Shown here: positions 8,165 to 15,934 of the stretch, one piece after another | Position numbering within the stretch: the stretch's first letter is position 1 | Layout: the number at the start of each line of letters is the position of its first letter | Assembly: GCF_002877365.1 (NCBI RefSeq) | Contig: NZ_MCWZ01000112.1 | Location: 10,289-42,647, forward strand | DNA length: 32,359 bases | Origin: Vibrio sp. 10N.261.55.A7 | Lineage (GTDB): Bacteria; Pseudomonadota; Gammaproteobacteria; Enterobacterales; Vibrionaceae | Direction of reading: 5' to 3' | The notes under the pieces: generated by a model | What the model saw: only the letters and a program-made list of their open reading frames with translations | What the model was told of the DNA's origin: nothing | Databases searched by the model: none | Translations under genes and position numbers: made by a program

Positions 8165-8425
8165 TTATGCTGATTCAGTGCTACCACCCGCTAGCTTGCC
8201 ACATAAACCTTTAGGTAAAACTACGAAGGCATCTTTTTGATTGTCAGCTTTTGCTGTACCTGCACAAGAGCTTGTTTTAGTCGCACAATCATTTTTACCT
8301 GCTTTAGAAACGCCGTAGCACTTCTCTTTTTCAGCAGCAACCGCGTGAGTTGCGGTAAGCATAGTGCCACCTAGAGCGATAAGACCTGTAACAGCAGCAG
8401 TAACGGCAAGATTTGATTTTTTCAT
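8165..8425 (-). CDS. Bufferin-type (DUF2282) secreted Cys4 precursor peptide (BufA-like)
   Basis: An 86-aa precursor with a Sec-type signal peptide (MKKSNLAVTAAV...THAVAA, likely cleaved after about residue 30) and a mature part containing exactly four cysteines: C36, C47, C54 and C75. The spacing EKCYGVSKAGKNDCA ... SCAGT ... LPKGLCGKL matches the DUF2282 family, renamed bufferins, whose central cysteines are converted to thiooxazoles by the DUF692/DUF2063 pair and which bind copper in the periplasm. AGGAAATAAC precedes the ATG. The gene leads a minus-strand cassette A-B-C-D. No ECF sigma/anti-sigma pair, common beside such cassettes, lies adjacent, so regulation is unclear. Copper as the ligand is inferred from relatives. 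Confidence 0.9.
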   Translation of the reverse strand: MKKSNLAVTAAVTGLIALGGTMLTATHAVAAEKEKCYGVSKAGKNDCATKTSSCAGTAKADNQKDAFVVLPKGLCGKLAGGSTESA

Positions 8426-8489
8426 TGTTATTTCCTCTGACTTAATTCCTTGGTTTAATTCGCAAACTTTATTGGCTTGCTTAAGTTAG

Positions 8490-8519
8490 AGGATAGAAAA
8501 CCCAGCAAAAAACTTTCAA
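8490..8519 (-). promoter_or_regulatory. Candidate sigma-70 promoter of the bufferin operon
   Basis: On the minus strand, TTGAAA (8514-8519) and TATCCT (8490-8495) are separated by 18 bases, which would give a leader of about 60 nt. I found no good ECF-type promoter (GTAACC-16-CGAA style); a partial TAAC...CGAA pair has the wrong spacing. Confidence 0.45.
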
Positions 8520-8637
8520 TTTTTTTATGAATTGTTTGCAACTAATGTTTTTTGTTTATGTATCTTGTTGATTTTTAGATTGAAAATTATTCAAGAAATA
8601 TGTGATTTTTTGTCTCATCCGTCAGGGCTGTTTAGGT

Positions 8638-8667
8638 TATAATCACATTCTATGTATAAATAACCAG
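8638..8667 (+). promoter_or_regulatory. uvrD promoter region with a LexA-like box
   Basis: A TATAAT -10 box lies at 8638-8643; no good -35 box is visible at normal spacing. ATGTATAAATAACCAG at 8652-8667 resembles the LexA operator of E. coli uvrD (CTGTATATATACCCAG as I recall it, 13 of 16 matches) and sits at the expected start of transcription. The first half-site has ATG in place of CTG, so SOS control is only probable. Confidence 0.45.
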
Positions 8668-8679
8668 TAGCGTAGTGTG

Positions 8680-10851
8680 ATGGACCCTTCTTTATTACTT
8701 GATGGCCTTAACGACAAACAGCGAGAAGCGGTCGCCGCTCCGTTGGAGAACCTTCTAATACTTGCAGGTGCAGGCAGTGGTAAAACCCGTGTGCTTGTTC
8801 ACCGTATTGCGTGGTTGATGTCGGTTGAGCAAGCCTCGCCATTTTCAATAATGTCGGTGACGTTTACCAATAAAGCGGCGGCAGAAATGCGTGGGCGTAT
8901 TGAAGAGCTGATGATGGGTAGCTCTTCGGGTATGTGGAACGGCACATTCCACGGTATTTGCCATCGAATTCTGCGCGCGCATTATCTCGATGCCAAGCTT
9001 CCTGAAGATTTCCAAATCATTGATACCGATGATCAAACACGCCTGCTTCGTCGTCTGATAAAGGCGCAAAATCTGGATGAAAAACAGTGGCCAGCGAAGC
9101 AAGCGGCCTGGTGGATTAACGGTAAAAAAGACGAAGGGTTACGACCTCAACACGTTGACGCCTACCATGATCCAATTGCTAAAACCTACCTACAAATTTA
9201 TGCGGCTTATCAAGAAGCGTGTGATCGTGCGGGGTTGGTGGATTTTGCTGAGATCCTGTTGCGCGCCCATGAACTGCTTCGCGATAACAAGTTTATCCGA
9301 GAGCATTATCAGGCTCGCTTTAAACATATTTTGGTCGACGAATTCCAAGACACCAACAACATTCAATACGCTTGGCTGCGCATGATGGCAGGGCCAGATA
9401 GCCACGTGATGATCGTGGGCGATGATGACCAATCAATTTACGGTTGGCGCGGCGCTAAAATAGAAAACATTGAGAAATTCACCTTAGAGTTTCCAAGTGT
9501 TAACACCGTTCGTCTGGAACAAAACTATCGTTCAACCAAAACCATTCTTGAAGCGTCGAACACACTGATCGCAAATAACACAGAGCGTATGGGCAAAGAG
9601 CTGTGGACAGATGGCGTCGAAGGCGAGCCGATCTCGGTGTATTCAGCGTACAACGAATTGGATGAAGCCCGCTTCACCGTGAGTAAAATCAAGGAGTGGC
9701 AAGATAAAGGTGGCGCCCTGAATGATGCGGCGATGCTATACCGAAATAATGCCCAATCTCGTGTTCTGGAAGAAGCCCTAATTCAAGCCGGATTGCCGTA
9801 CCGAATTTACGGCGGGATGCGATTCTTCGAACGTCAGGAGATCCGTGATGCGCTCAGCTATCTGCGTTTGATTTCTAATCGCAATAACGATGCCGCATTT
9901 GAGCGCGTCGTGAATACGCCAACGCGTGGTATCGGTGATAAGACTCTTGAGACGATTCGTTTCGCGGCTCGTGATCGTGGTGCAACCATGTGGGAAACCT
10001 GCGTTGCCTTACTGGATGAAAAAGTACTCGCAGGTCGCGCTGCCAGTGCGTTGAGCCGTTTTGTTGAACTGATTATTGCTCTTGAAGATGACACGATGGA
10101 AATGCCACTGCACGAGCAGACGGACCATGTGATTAAGTCTTCTGGCTTATTTGCGATGTACGAGCAAGAGAAGGGCGAGAAATCGAAGGCGCGTATTGAA
10201 AACTTGGAAGAGCTGGTGACAGCAACGCGCCAGTTCGAAAAACCCGAAGAAGCTGAAGATTTAACCTTGTTAACTGCATTCTTGACTCATGCCGCGCTAG
10301 AGTCGGGTGAAGGGCAAGCCGATGAGTTTGATGACGCCGTGCAATTGATGACGCTTCACAGCGCGAAAGGCTTGGAGTTCCCAATGGTCTTTATGGTCGG
10401 TGTTGAAGAAGGGATGTTCCCAAGTCAAATGTCGGCAGAAGAGGCGGGCCGATTAGAGGAAGAGCGTCGCCTGTGTTATGTCGGCATGACACGAGCGATG
10501 GAAAAACTCTACATCACCTACGCAGAGATGCGTCGCTTGTATGGCCAAGATAAGTATCATAAACCGTCACGCTTTATCAAAGAGCTGCCAGAAGCTTGTT
10601 TGGACGAAGTTCGAATGAAGGCACAAGTGAGCAGGCCAACCAGCGCAGGTCGCTTTAGCCAAACGGTGGTGAAAGAAAACTTTAATGAGACAGGGTTTAG
10701 TTTGGGCTCTCGTGTTAAACACCCTAAGTTTGGTGAGGGCACCATCATTAATTTTGAAGGCAGCGGCCCACAAAGCCGAGTTCAAGTCGCCTTTAATGGT
10801 GAAGGTATTAAGTGGCTCGTTACGGCTTACGCAAAACTAGAGCAGATGTAA
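8680..10851 (+). CDS. uvrD: DNA helicase II (UvrD)
   Basis: Superfamily 1A 3'-5' helicase that removes UvrC and the excised oligonucleotide in nucleotide excision repair and unwinds DNA in mismatch repair. It is 723 aa, against 720 in E. coli. Motif Q is LNDKQREAVAAP, Walker A is GAGSGKTR, motif Ia VTFTNKAAAEMRGRI, Walker B DEFQDTNNIQYAW, motif III GDDDQSIYGWRGA, motif IV QNYRS, motif V MTLHSAKGLEFP and motif VI VGMTRAMEKL. The C-terminal tudor-like region (SLGSRVKHPKFGEGTIINFEG) binds RNA polymerase and UvrB in E. coli. A GTG one codon earlier (8677) is possible, but the ATG matches family N-termini (MD..LLDGLNDKQREAV). The gene is divergent from the bufferin operon. Confidence 0.97.
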   Translation: MDPSLLLDGLNDKQREAVAAPLENLLILAGAGSGKTRVLVHRIAWLMSVEQASPFSIMSVTFTNKAAAEMRGRIEELMMGSSSGMWNGTFHGICHRILRAHYLDAKLPEDFQIIDTDDQTRLLRRLIKAQNLDEKQWPAKQAAWWINGKKDEGLRPQHVDAYHDPIAKTYLQIYAAYQEACDRAGLVDFAEILLRAHELLRDNKFIREHYQARFKHILVDEFQDTNNIQYAWLRMMAGPDSHVMIVGDDDQSIYGWRGAKIENIEKFTLEFPSVNTVRLEQNYRSTKTILEASNTLIANNTERMGKELWTDGVEGEPISVYSAYNELDEARFTVSKIKEWQDKGGALNDAAMLYRNNAQSRVLEEALIQAGLPYRIYGGMRFFERQEIRDALSYLRLISNRNNDAAFERVVNTPTRGIGDKTLETIRFAARDRGATMWETCVALLDEKVLAGRAASALSRFVELIIALEDDTMEMPLHEQTDHVIKSSGLFAMYEQEKGEKSKARIENLEELVTATRQFEKPEEAEDLTLLTAFLTHAALESGEGQADEFDDAVQLMTLHSAKGLEFPMVFMVGVEEGMFPSQMSAEEAGRLEEERRLCYVGMTRAMEKLYITYAEMRRLYGQDKYHKPSRFIKELPEACLDEVRMKAQVSRPTSAGRFSQTVVKENFNETGFSLGSRVKHPKFGEGTIINFEGSGPQSRVQVAFNGEGIKWLVTAYAKLEQM

Positions 10852-10872
10852 CTCTATGGGTGTCTAATGAAG

Positions 10873-10909
10873 AAAGGGCTGCTATTCAATAGCAGCCCTT
10901 TTTCTATTT
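10873..10909. terminator. Bidirectional terminator between uvrD and tpx
   Basis: AAAGGGCTGCTAT and ATAGCAGCCCTTT form a perfect 13-bp stem with a three-base loop, with T-rich sequence on the plus side. It lies between the convergent uvrD and tpx stops and can serve both. Confidence 0.9.
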
Positions 10910-10931
10910 TATGTGACGTCTTTAAATAAGT

Positions 10932-11429
10932 TTACAGTGCGGCAAGTGCAGCATCGTAATTGGGCTCTTCAGCAATCTCAGCCACAAGCTCGCTGTGAGT
11001 CACCTGGCCTTCCTCGTTCACTACAACGACAGCACGTGTCGTCAGGCTCGCTAAAGGACCTTCAGCAATTTCAACACCGTAGCTTGCTGAAAAAGCAGGT
11101 GAACGGAATGTTGAGGCATGCTGCACACCTTCAATGCCTTCAACCTCGCAGAAACGACCCGCTGCGAACGGCAGATCGGCAGAGATACATACAACCACCG
11201 CGTTCTCTTTTTCTGCCGCTTTTGCGTTAAAGGTACGAACACTTTGCGCACAAGTAGGTGTATCGATACTTGGGAAAATGTTCAGCACCACTTTCTTACC
11301 TTTCAAAGACGATAGAGTGAGTTCTGATAGATCGCCAGTGGTTAACGAAAACTCAGGTGCTTGTTTTCCTACTTGAGGTATCGAGCCATTAATTTTTACT
11401 GGGTTACCTTTGAACGTGACTTGAGACAT
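10932..11429 (-). CDS. tpx: Thiol peroxidase (Tpx)
   Basis: Atypical 2-Cys peroxiredoxin of 165 aa that reduces lipid and alkyl hydroperoxides with thioredoxin as electron donor. The peroxidatic cysteine is C60 in SIDTPTCAQSVRTF, and the resolving cysteine is C94 in ADLPFAAGRFC. The N-terminus (VTFKGNPVKINGSIPQVGKQ) is typical of Tpx rather than AhpC. It is monocistronic, converges on uvrD, and sits downstream of the CsrB RNA gene in the same direction. Thioredoxin, its partner, is encoded at 26 kb in this window. Confidence 0.97.
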   Translation of the reverse strand: MSQVTFKGNPVKINGSIPQVGKQAPEFSLTTGDLSELTLSSLKGKKVVLNIFPSIDTPTCAQSVRTFNAKAAEKENAVVVCISADLPFAAGRFCEVEGIEGVQHASTFRSPAFSASYGVEIAEGPLASLTTRAVVVVNEEGQVTHSELVAEIAEEPNYDAALAAL

Positions 11430-11576
11430 GACTTGTCCTTAATATTTTTATGGATATGAGGTTTATCGCAATGTCGCTAAGTACGTTACTTGAATGCCGG
11501 GTGGAAGTGAATAGCCGAGGTGAGAACTTTTCGTGATGGTCTGCCCAAGTTGCATATATAGAAAAGCGACAGATAA

Positions 11577-11994
11577 AGAAAAACCCCGAGAGCTTACGCT
11601 CATCGGGGTCTATAGTCTTACTCGCAGCAATCCGGCTACTATAAGTGCTCCATGCATCAAATCCATGATAGTGTGCTGTAATCCGTCAGCTTATTCCTTT
11701 ACATCGCCATCCTAGCGGTGTCCTTGACCTTATCCTGGTCTGCCAACAATCCTCGTTAGCGCGCTTCACTTATTCCTTGAGCGGTGTCCTTTACATCATC
11801 CTGATGTTCAGTCCTTGCCTCATCCAGAGGTGTCCATTGTCTTTCCATAGTAGTAACCATCCTAGTTACTATTGCGTCCATTCAATGTCCAATTCGCTTT
11901 CCTTGCCGACCATTCATCCTGAATAATCGAATCTTCATCCTGAAGATAACCTAGTCCTTGGAGTATCCTGTTCCGTGTCAGATTCCTTCCGACA
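11577..11994 (-). ncRNA. csrB: CsrB-family regulatory RNA (sponge for CsrA)
   Basis: The minus-strand transcript would be about 418 nt, from a promoter at 12001-12028 to an intrinsic terminator at 11583-11609. It contains 27 GGA motifs, about one per 15 nt. Many sit in hairpin loops, for example CATCAGGATGATG, AGTAACTAGGATGGTTACT, TTCAGGATGAA and CCTCTGGATGAGG. This density and hairpin presentation is the hallmark of CsrB/CsrC RNAs, which titrate the translational repressor CsrA. Vibrios carry several paralogues (CsrB1-3 or CsrB/CsrC) activated by the VarS/VarA two-component system; which paralogue this is cannot be told from one locus. No credible protein is encoded here. Confidence 0.93.
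11583..11609 (-). terminator. Intrinsic terminator of the CsrB RNA
   Basis: On the minus strand ACCCCGA-T-GAGC / GTAA / GCTC-TCGGGGT forms a GC-rich stem with one bulged T, followed by TTTTTCTTT. Confidence 0.92.
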
Positions 11995-12000
11995 GGGTTA

Positions 12001-12028
12001 ATATTACGCTTTCTCTGTTTATCATCAA
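12001..12028 (-). promoter_or_regulatory. Promoter of the CsrB RNA
   Basis: On the minus strand TTGATG (12023-12028) and TAATAT (12001-12006) are 16 bases apart, predicting a start near 11994, just before the first GGA motifs. Confidence 0.7.
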
Positions 12029-12142
12029 CGCGGCTTTTGGGCTATTTGGTGTGTTTATTATGAGTGAAAAATAGTCGTATCTTTTATTATCAATAACTTA
12101 TGATTGTTTTGGTGCTTATCTCTAAGCGAAGAAGTGTCTTTT

Positions 12143-12182
12143 GCTCACTTGCTTGTGAGAGATCTCTTACAAGCAAGTGAGC
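12143..12182. promoter_or_regulatory. VarA/GacA-type activator palindrome upstream of csrB
   Basis: A 40-bp inverted repeat with a single mismatch pair, centred on AGAGATCTCT. Its core TGTGAGAGATCTCTTACA (12154-12171) matches the GacA/VarA/UvrY upstream activating site TGTAAG-N6-CTTACA with one change. The centre lies about 168 bases upstream of the predicted csrB start, a typical position for these sites. Confidence 0.8.
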
Positions 12183-12206
12183 GGATTGGCGTATAACTCT
12201 GTGTGA

Positions 12207-12247
12207 CTTTATATTCATATAAAGAGCATATTTATATGAATATAAAG
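12207..12247. repeat. Perfect 17-bp AT-rich inverted repeat
   Basis: CTTTATATTCATATAAA and TTTATATGAATATAAAG are exact reverse complements separated by GAGCATA. It lies 25 bases beyond the VarA-type palindrome. No T-run follows, so it is not an ordinary terminator. Its function is unknown; it may be a binding site for a nucleoid or regulatory protein, or a site for structured RNA. Confidence 0.75.
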
Positions 12248-12404
12248 AATGGTGGCGCCCAGTGTAGTGAAAATAGAACCACAGAGAAGACCAATATAAA
12301 CCGTTAAGCTCTGCACTCGTTTCTGCACTCAGCGAGTGTGGCTAAAATGGTGACCTCATTTATCGGTAACTCTCAGGCGGAAATTTTGGTTTTAAGTTAG
12401 GGTG
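12248..12404. other. Intergenic stretch with no gene recognised
   Basis: Between the AT-rich inverted repeat and the rarD terminator I see no convincing coding frame, RNA or promoter. The stretch contains CTGCACTC twice within 25 bases (near 12310 and 12324), followed by GAGTGTGG, a short imperfect hairpin. Confidence 0.4.
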
Positions 12405-12440
12405 ATAATAAAAGCTTGGCGACGTTATCACCAAGCTTTG
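12405..12440 (-). terminator. Candidate terminator of rarD
   Basis: On the minus strand AAAGCTTGG and CCAAGCTTT form a perfect 9-bp stem around 11 bases, followed by TATTATC after the final T residues. It lies about 100 bases past the rarD stop. Confidence 0.6.
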
Positions 12441-12540
12441 CAGGGTATTGTTTGTGGAGGGTAGCCCAAGAGGAGAGCGCGAGTTAGCGCAATCAATGCT
12501 TCACAACATCGATGCTTCTCAACATCGGAGATTCACAAAA

Positions 12541-13452
12541 TCAGTGTTTAGACAGGCGCTTCTTCTTATTGTTAAATCGAAAAGCATCGAAGGTGAAAAC
12601 AATAAGGGCTCCCCAAATGAAGGCAAACGTCACCATTTTGTCTTGAGTAAATTCTTCACCGTAGATGAGAACTGCAAGCAGTAACATCAAGCTTGGGCCG
12701 ATGTACTGGAAGAAACCCAGTGTTGAAAGCTTGAGGCGGGTGGCGGCTCCGGTAAAGCAGAGCAAAGGCAACGTCGTTACAACACCGGCAGCGAGCAGTA
12801 AAATATTCAGGTTCATGTCGTTGTTGACGAGGTTCGACGTAGAAGAATCAGCAATGAACATGAGGTAAATCAGCGCAACAGGCAGCAAGACGAGGGTTTC
12901 TATAAACAGGCCAGTTTGCGCATCTAGGCTGACTTTTTTACGCAAAAGGCCATACAAACCAAAGCTCATGGCCAGTGTCATCGCGATGATTGGCACAGAA
13001 CCAAACGCGATCAATTGAACAACGACGGCGCAAGCGGCTAAAGCCACGGCAAACCACTGTAAGCTTCGAAGCCGTTCACCGAGAAATAGCATGCCTAGCA
13101 GGACATTGATTAACGGATTGATGTAATAACCCAAACTCGCATCCAGCATGCGATTCTCATTGACGGCCCAAATGAAGATAAGCCAGTTCAAGGCGATGAC
13201 AAAGGAGGTGGCAAGAAGGTAGGTCATCTTAGTTTTGGATTTCATGACATCGCGGACATCGCGCCAACGTCGTCCTACATGCAGTAAGCCGGCTAGAAAG
13301 AAAAAGGACCAAATCACTCGGTGACTCAGTATTTCTAGGGCCGCCACACCATCAAGCGATTTAAAGTAAATGGGAGCAATACCCCACATGGTGTAGGCAC
13401 CGACAGCAAACAAAATCCCTTGTCGCGTTCTTTGTTGTTCTTCTGTTTTCAT
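12541..13452 (-). CDS. rarD: RarD family EamA-type permease
   Basis: A 303-aa inner-membrane protein with about ten hydrophobic helices arranged as two EamA (DMT superfamily) repeats. The N-terminus (GILFAVGAYTMWGIAPIYFK) and LNWLIFIWAVN are typical RarD segments, as is ASLGYYINPLINVLLG. RarD was named from chloramphenicol resistance work, but its natural substrate is not established. A basic tail (RFNNKKKRLSKH) lies in the cytoplasm by the positive-inside rule. The gene is divergent from recQ across 167 bases. Confidence 0.92.
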   Translation of the reverse strand: MKTEEQQRTRQGILFAVGAYTMWGIAPIYFKSLDGVAALEILSHRVIWSFFFLAGLLHVGRRWRDVRDVMKSKTKMTYLLATSFVIALNWLIFIWAVNENRMLDASLGYYINPLINVLLGMLFLGERLRSLQWFAVALAACAVVVQLIAFGSVPIIAMTLAMSFGLYGLLRKKVSLDAQTGLFIETLVLLPVALIYLMFIADSSTSNLVNNDMNLNILLLAAGVVTTLPLLCFTGAATRLKLSTLGFFQYIGPSLMLLLAVLIYGEEFTQDKMVTFAFIWGALIVFTFDAFRFNNKKKRLSKH

Positions 13453-13619
13453 GAACGGTCGCTTATTAATAGAGAGGAGAGATGAAAGATCCGCAGTATA
13501 CGAGTCGGCTAGTCATTCACCTAACAAATTTGCAGTTTAATTCCTCGGCGTTCCCCTCTACAATGTCGAGCCAAAAGCGGAATATACTCGGCTTGAAAGA
13601 CCCTTATTTGAGATATTGA

Positions 13620-15449
13620 ATGACCTCCACCTTGCTCGCACAACAAGCAGAAACTTCTCCCCAAAGCATTTTAGAAGATGTGTTTGGCTATCAACGTTTC
13701 CGTGAAGGGCAGTTGGAAGTCATTGAATCGGCTTTAAGTGGCCAAGACAGCATGGTCATCATGCCGACGGGTGGGGGGAAATCCCTTTGCTACCAAGTCC
13801 CAGCTTTGCTTCATTCTGGATTAACCTTGGTTATCTCCCCGCTGATATCGTTGATGAAAGATCAAGTGGACCAGCTTAAAGCGGACGGTGTGGCCGCCGA
13901 GTGCGTAAACTCGACCATGTCGAGAGAGGCGTTAATCAATGTGTATAATCGTATGCACAGCGGTGATCTAAAGCTGGTTTATATCTCGCCTGAACGTGTC
14001 CTGATGCAGGATTTCATTGAGCGCTTACAGAATGTAAACCTATCGATGATCGCGGTTGATGAAGCGCATTGTATTTCTCAATGGGGACACGATTTTAGAC
14101 CCGAATACGCCGCGATTGGCCAGCTGAAAACCTACTTCCCTAACGTCCCTTTTATGGCCTTAACGGCGACCGCCGATGATGCGACGCGTGGTGATATTAC
14201 GCATCGTCTCAATTTGGTTGAGCCACATGAGTATCTTGGCAGTTTTGACCGCCCCAATATTCGCTACAACTTGGTTGAAAAGCATAAGCCTGTTTCGCAG
14301 GTCATTCGTTTTGTCGAATCCAACAAAGGTTTATGCGGCATTATTTACTGCGGTAGCCGTAAGAAAGTGGAGATGGTGACGGAAAAGCTGTGCAATAACC
14401 ATATCCGAGCGGCGGGTTATCATGCGGGGATGGATGTGGATGAACGGTCCTATGTGCAAGAAGCCTTTCAGAGAGATGATATTCAAATCGTCGTTGCCAC
14501 CGTGGCGTTTGGTATGGGCATCAATAAGCCCAACGTTCGCTTTGTGGTGCACTTTGATATTCCACGTAACATTGAATCGTACTACCAAGAAACGGGTAGA
14601 GCTGGGCGCGATGGTTTGCCTGCGGAAGCCATGATGCTGTATGACCCGGCTGATATTGGGTGGTTGCGTCGTATTCTTGATGAAAAAGACGAAGGGCCGC
14701 AGAAGCAGGTTGAATCTCATAAGCTCAATGCCATGGTGGCGTTTGCCGAAGCGCAAACCTGTCGTCGTCAGGTCTTGCTTAACTACTTTGGTGAGTATCG
14801 AGAAAAGCCTTGTGGTAACTGCGATATTTGCCTAGATCCACCCAAGCACTTTGATGCAACCAAAGAGGCGCAAAAGGCGCTTTCTTGTGTCTATCGCGTC
14901 AATCAAGGCTTTGGTATTGGCTATGTTGTGGAAGTTCTGCGTGGCATGCAGAATATCCGTGTCAGAGAAAATGGGCACGATAAACTGTCGACGTATGGCA
15001 TCGGTCGCGACCACAGTCATGATTACTGGGTCAGCGTTTTCCGCCAGCTGATTCACAAAGGCTTGCTGTCTCAGAACATTACCCGCAACTCTACCTTGCA
15101 GCTAACTGAAGAAGCGAGACCGGTTCTACGTGGTGAAATGGAATTGGAATTGGCGGTGCCTCGTTTGGATACCGCTGCCAGAAGCGCAAAGTCAGACAAG
15201 TTATCGAGTAAAAATTACGATAAGAAGCTGTTTGCCAAATTACGTAAGCTGCGTAAGAGCATTGCTGATGAAGATAGTCTGCCGCCCTATGTCGTCTTTA
15301 GTGATGCCACTCTGATTGATATGGCTGAAATTCTGCCAACGTCATACGGTGAAATGCTCGCCGTTAATGGCGTAGGGCAACGTAAGCTTGATAAATACGC
15401 CGATGCCTTCCTAGATTTAATCCAAGAGCACATAACCACACCTGGATGA
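13620..15449 (+). CDS. recQ: ATP-dependent DNA helicase RecQ
   Basis: A 609-aa 3'-5' superfamily 2 helicase of the RecF recombination pathway. Motif 0 FGYQRFREGQ; Walker A MPTGGGKS (residues 48-55); DEAH box in DEAHCISQWGHDFRPEY, which includes the aromatic-rich loop; motif VI QETGRAGRDG. The RQC zinc cysteines are C-RR-Q ... PCGNCDIC. An HRDC domain occupies about residues 525-605 (LFAKLRKLRKSIADEDSLPPYVVFSDATL). The ribosome-binding site is weak. A small gene follows after seven bases, so the two are likely cotranscribed. Confidence 0.97.
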   Translation: MTSTLLAQQAETSPQSILEDVFGYQRFREGQLEVIESALSGQDSMVIMPTGGGKSLCYQVPALLHSGLTLVISPLISLMKDQVDQLKADGVAAECVNSTMSREALINVYNRMHSGDLKLVYISPERVLMQDFIERLQNVNLSMIAVDEAHCISQWGHDFRPEYAAIGQLKTYFPNVPFMALTATADDATRGDITHRLNLVEPHEYLGSFDRPNIRYNLVEKHKPVSQVIRFVESNKGLCGIIYCGSRKKVEMVTEKLCNNHIRAAGYHAGMDVDERSYVQEAFQRDDIQIVVATVAFGMGINKPNVRFVVHFDIPRNIESYYQETGRAGRDGLPAEAMMLYDPADIGWLRRILDEKDEGPQKQVESHKLNAMVAFAEAQTCRRQVLLNYFGEYREKPCGNCDICLDPPKHFDATKEAQKALSCVYRVNQGFGIGYVVEVLRGMQNIRVRENGHDKLSTYGIGRDHSHDYWVSVFRQLIHKGLLSQNITRNSTLQLTEEARPVLRGEMELELAVPRLDTAARSAKSDKLSSKNYDKKLFAKLRKLRKSIADEDSLPPYVVFSDATLIDMAEILPTSYGEMLAVNGVGQRKLDKYADAFLDLIQEHITTPG

Positions 15450-15456
15450 CACAACC

Positions 15457-15774
15457 ATGATGGATCATACTCAAACTCAGTTTGGACTCGACGAATACTT
15501 GGCAGAGCAGGGGCGAATCCTCATTTCATCGCCGCGCTTTGATTTTGATAGCTTTTCAGAGCTGGCCGAGCGGTTGGTTACGTTGCTTTCCGCTGAAGTC
15601 GTTGAAAAGCAATGTGATGCGGATATTCATTCTTGGTTGGTTGATTTTGAAGGCTGCCATTTGTTCTTAAAGGGTGAGCACTACAGTGAATCCTTGTGGT
15701 TAGAAGCTTTGGCACCGAATGAAGCAAAAGAAGAGCTAGAGTATCTCAGCCAGTTATTGTCGAAAGGGTTTTAA
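15457..15774 (+). CDS. Small DUF3630-like protein downstream of recQ
   Basis: A 105-aa acidic cytoplasmic protein without signal peptide or membrane segment. It resembles the DUF3630 family, which I recall beside recQ in vibrios and relatives; that recollection, not a motif, is the basis of the name. Visible features are FDFDSFSELAERLVTLLSAEVVEKQCDADIHSWLVDFEGCHLFLKGEHYSESLWLEAL and an amphipathic C-terminal helix. It starts seven bases after the recQ stop, with two adjacent ATGs (15457, 15460). Its function is unknown; a link to RecQ is inferred from position only. Confidence 0.75.
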   Translation: MMDHTQTQFGLDEYLAEQGRILISSPRFDFDSFSELAERLVTLLSAEVVEKQCDADIHSWLVDFEGCHLFLKGEHYSESLWLEALAPNEAKEELEYLSQLLSKGF

Positions 15775-15803
15775 AGTTAATCGTTTGCGTGATTTTTAAC
15801 CGC

Positions 15804-15831
15804 TTGCAGCCTGTCTTGGTTACTGTATAAT
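15804..15831 (+). promoter_or_regulatory. Promoter of yhhQ
   Basis: TTGCAG (15804-15809) and a perfect TATAAT (15826-15831) are 16 bases apart. The predicted start is near 15838, leaving a leader of about 140 nt that ends in the riboswitch-like element. Confidence 0.8.
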
Positions 15832-15934
15832 CGCCCGCCGCTACACTCCTGAACTTCATTTTTTGGATCAGGCAGTGAGCAAACTTTATTTATTACATTG
15901 TTGGTATGGATTCTCCCCATTGGGTTGAATTCAA

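Noticed and set aside
8426..8520. An ECF-sigma promoter in front of the bufferin peptide gene
   Set aside because: The only TAAC...CGAA pair is about 21 bases apart instead of about 16 and the motif is incomplete.
11533..11715. A 60-aa plus-strand open frame in the gap upstream of tpx
   Set aside because: It lies antisense to the CsrB-type RNA and its terminator, has no ribosome-binding site and no recognisable protein character.
11640..11990. Many TCC/GGA repeats suggesting a tandem or CRISPR-like repeat array
   Set aside because: Units are irregularly spaced and differ outside the core GGA. The pattern fits CsrA-binding hairpins, not a repeat array.
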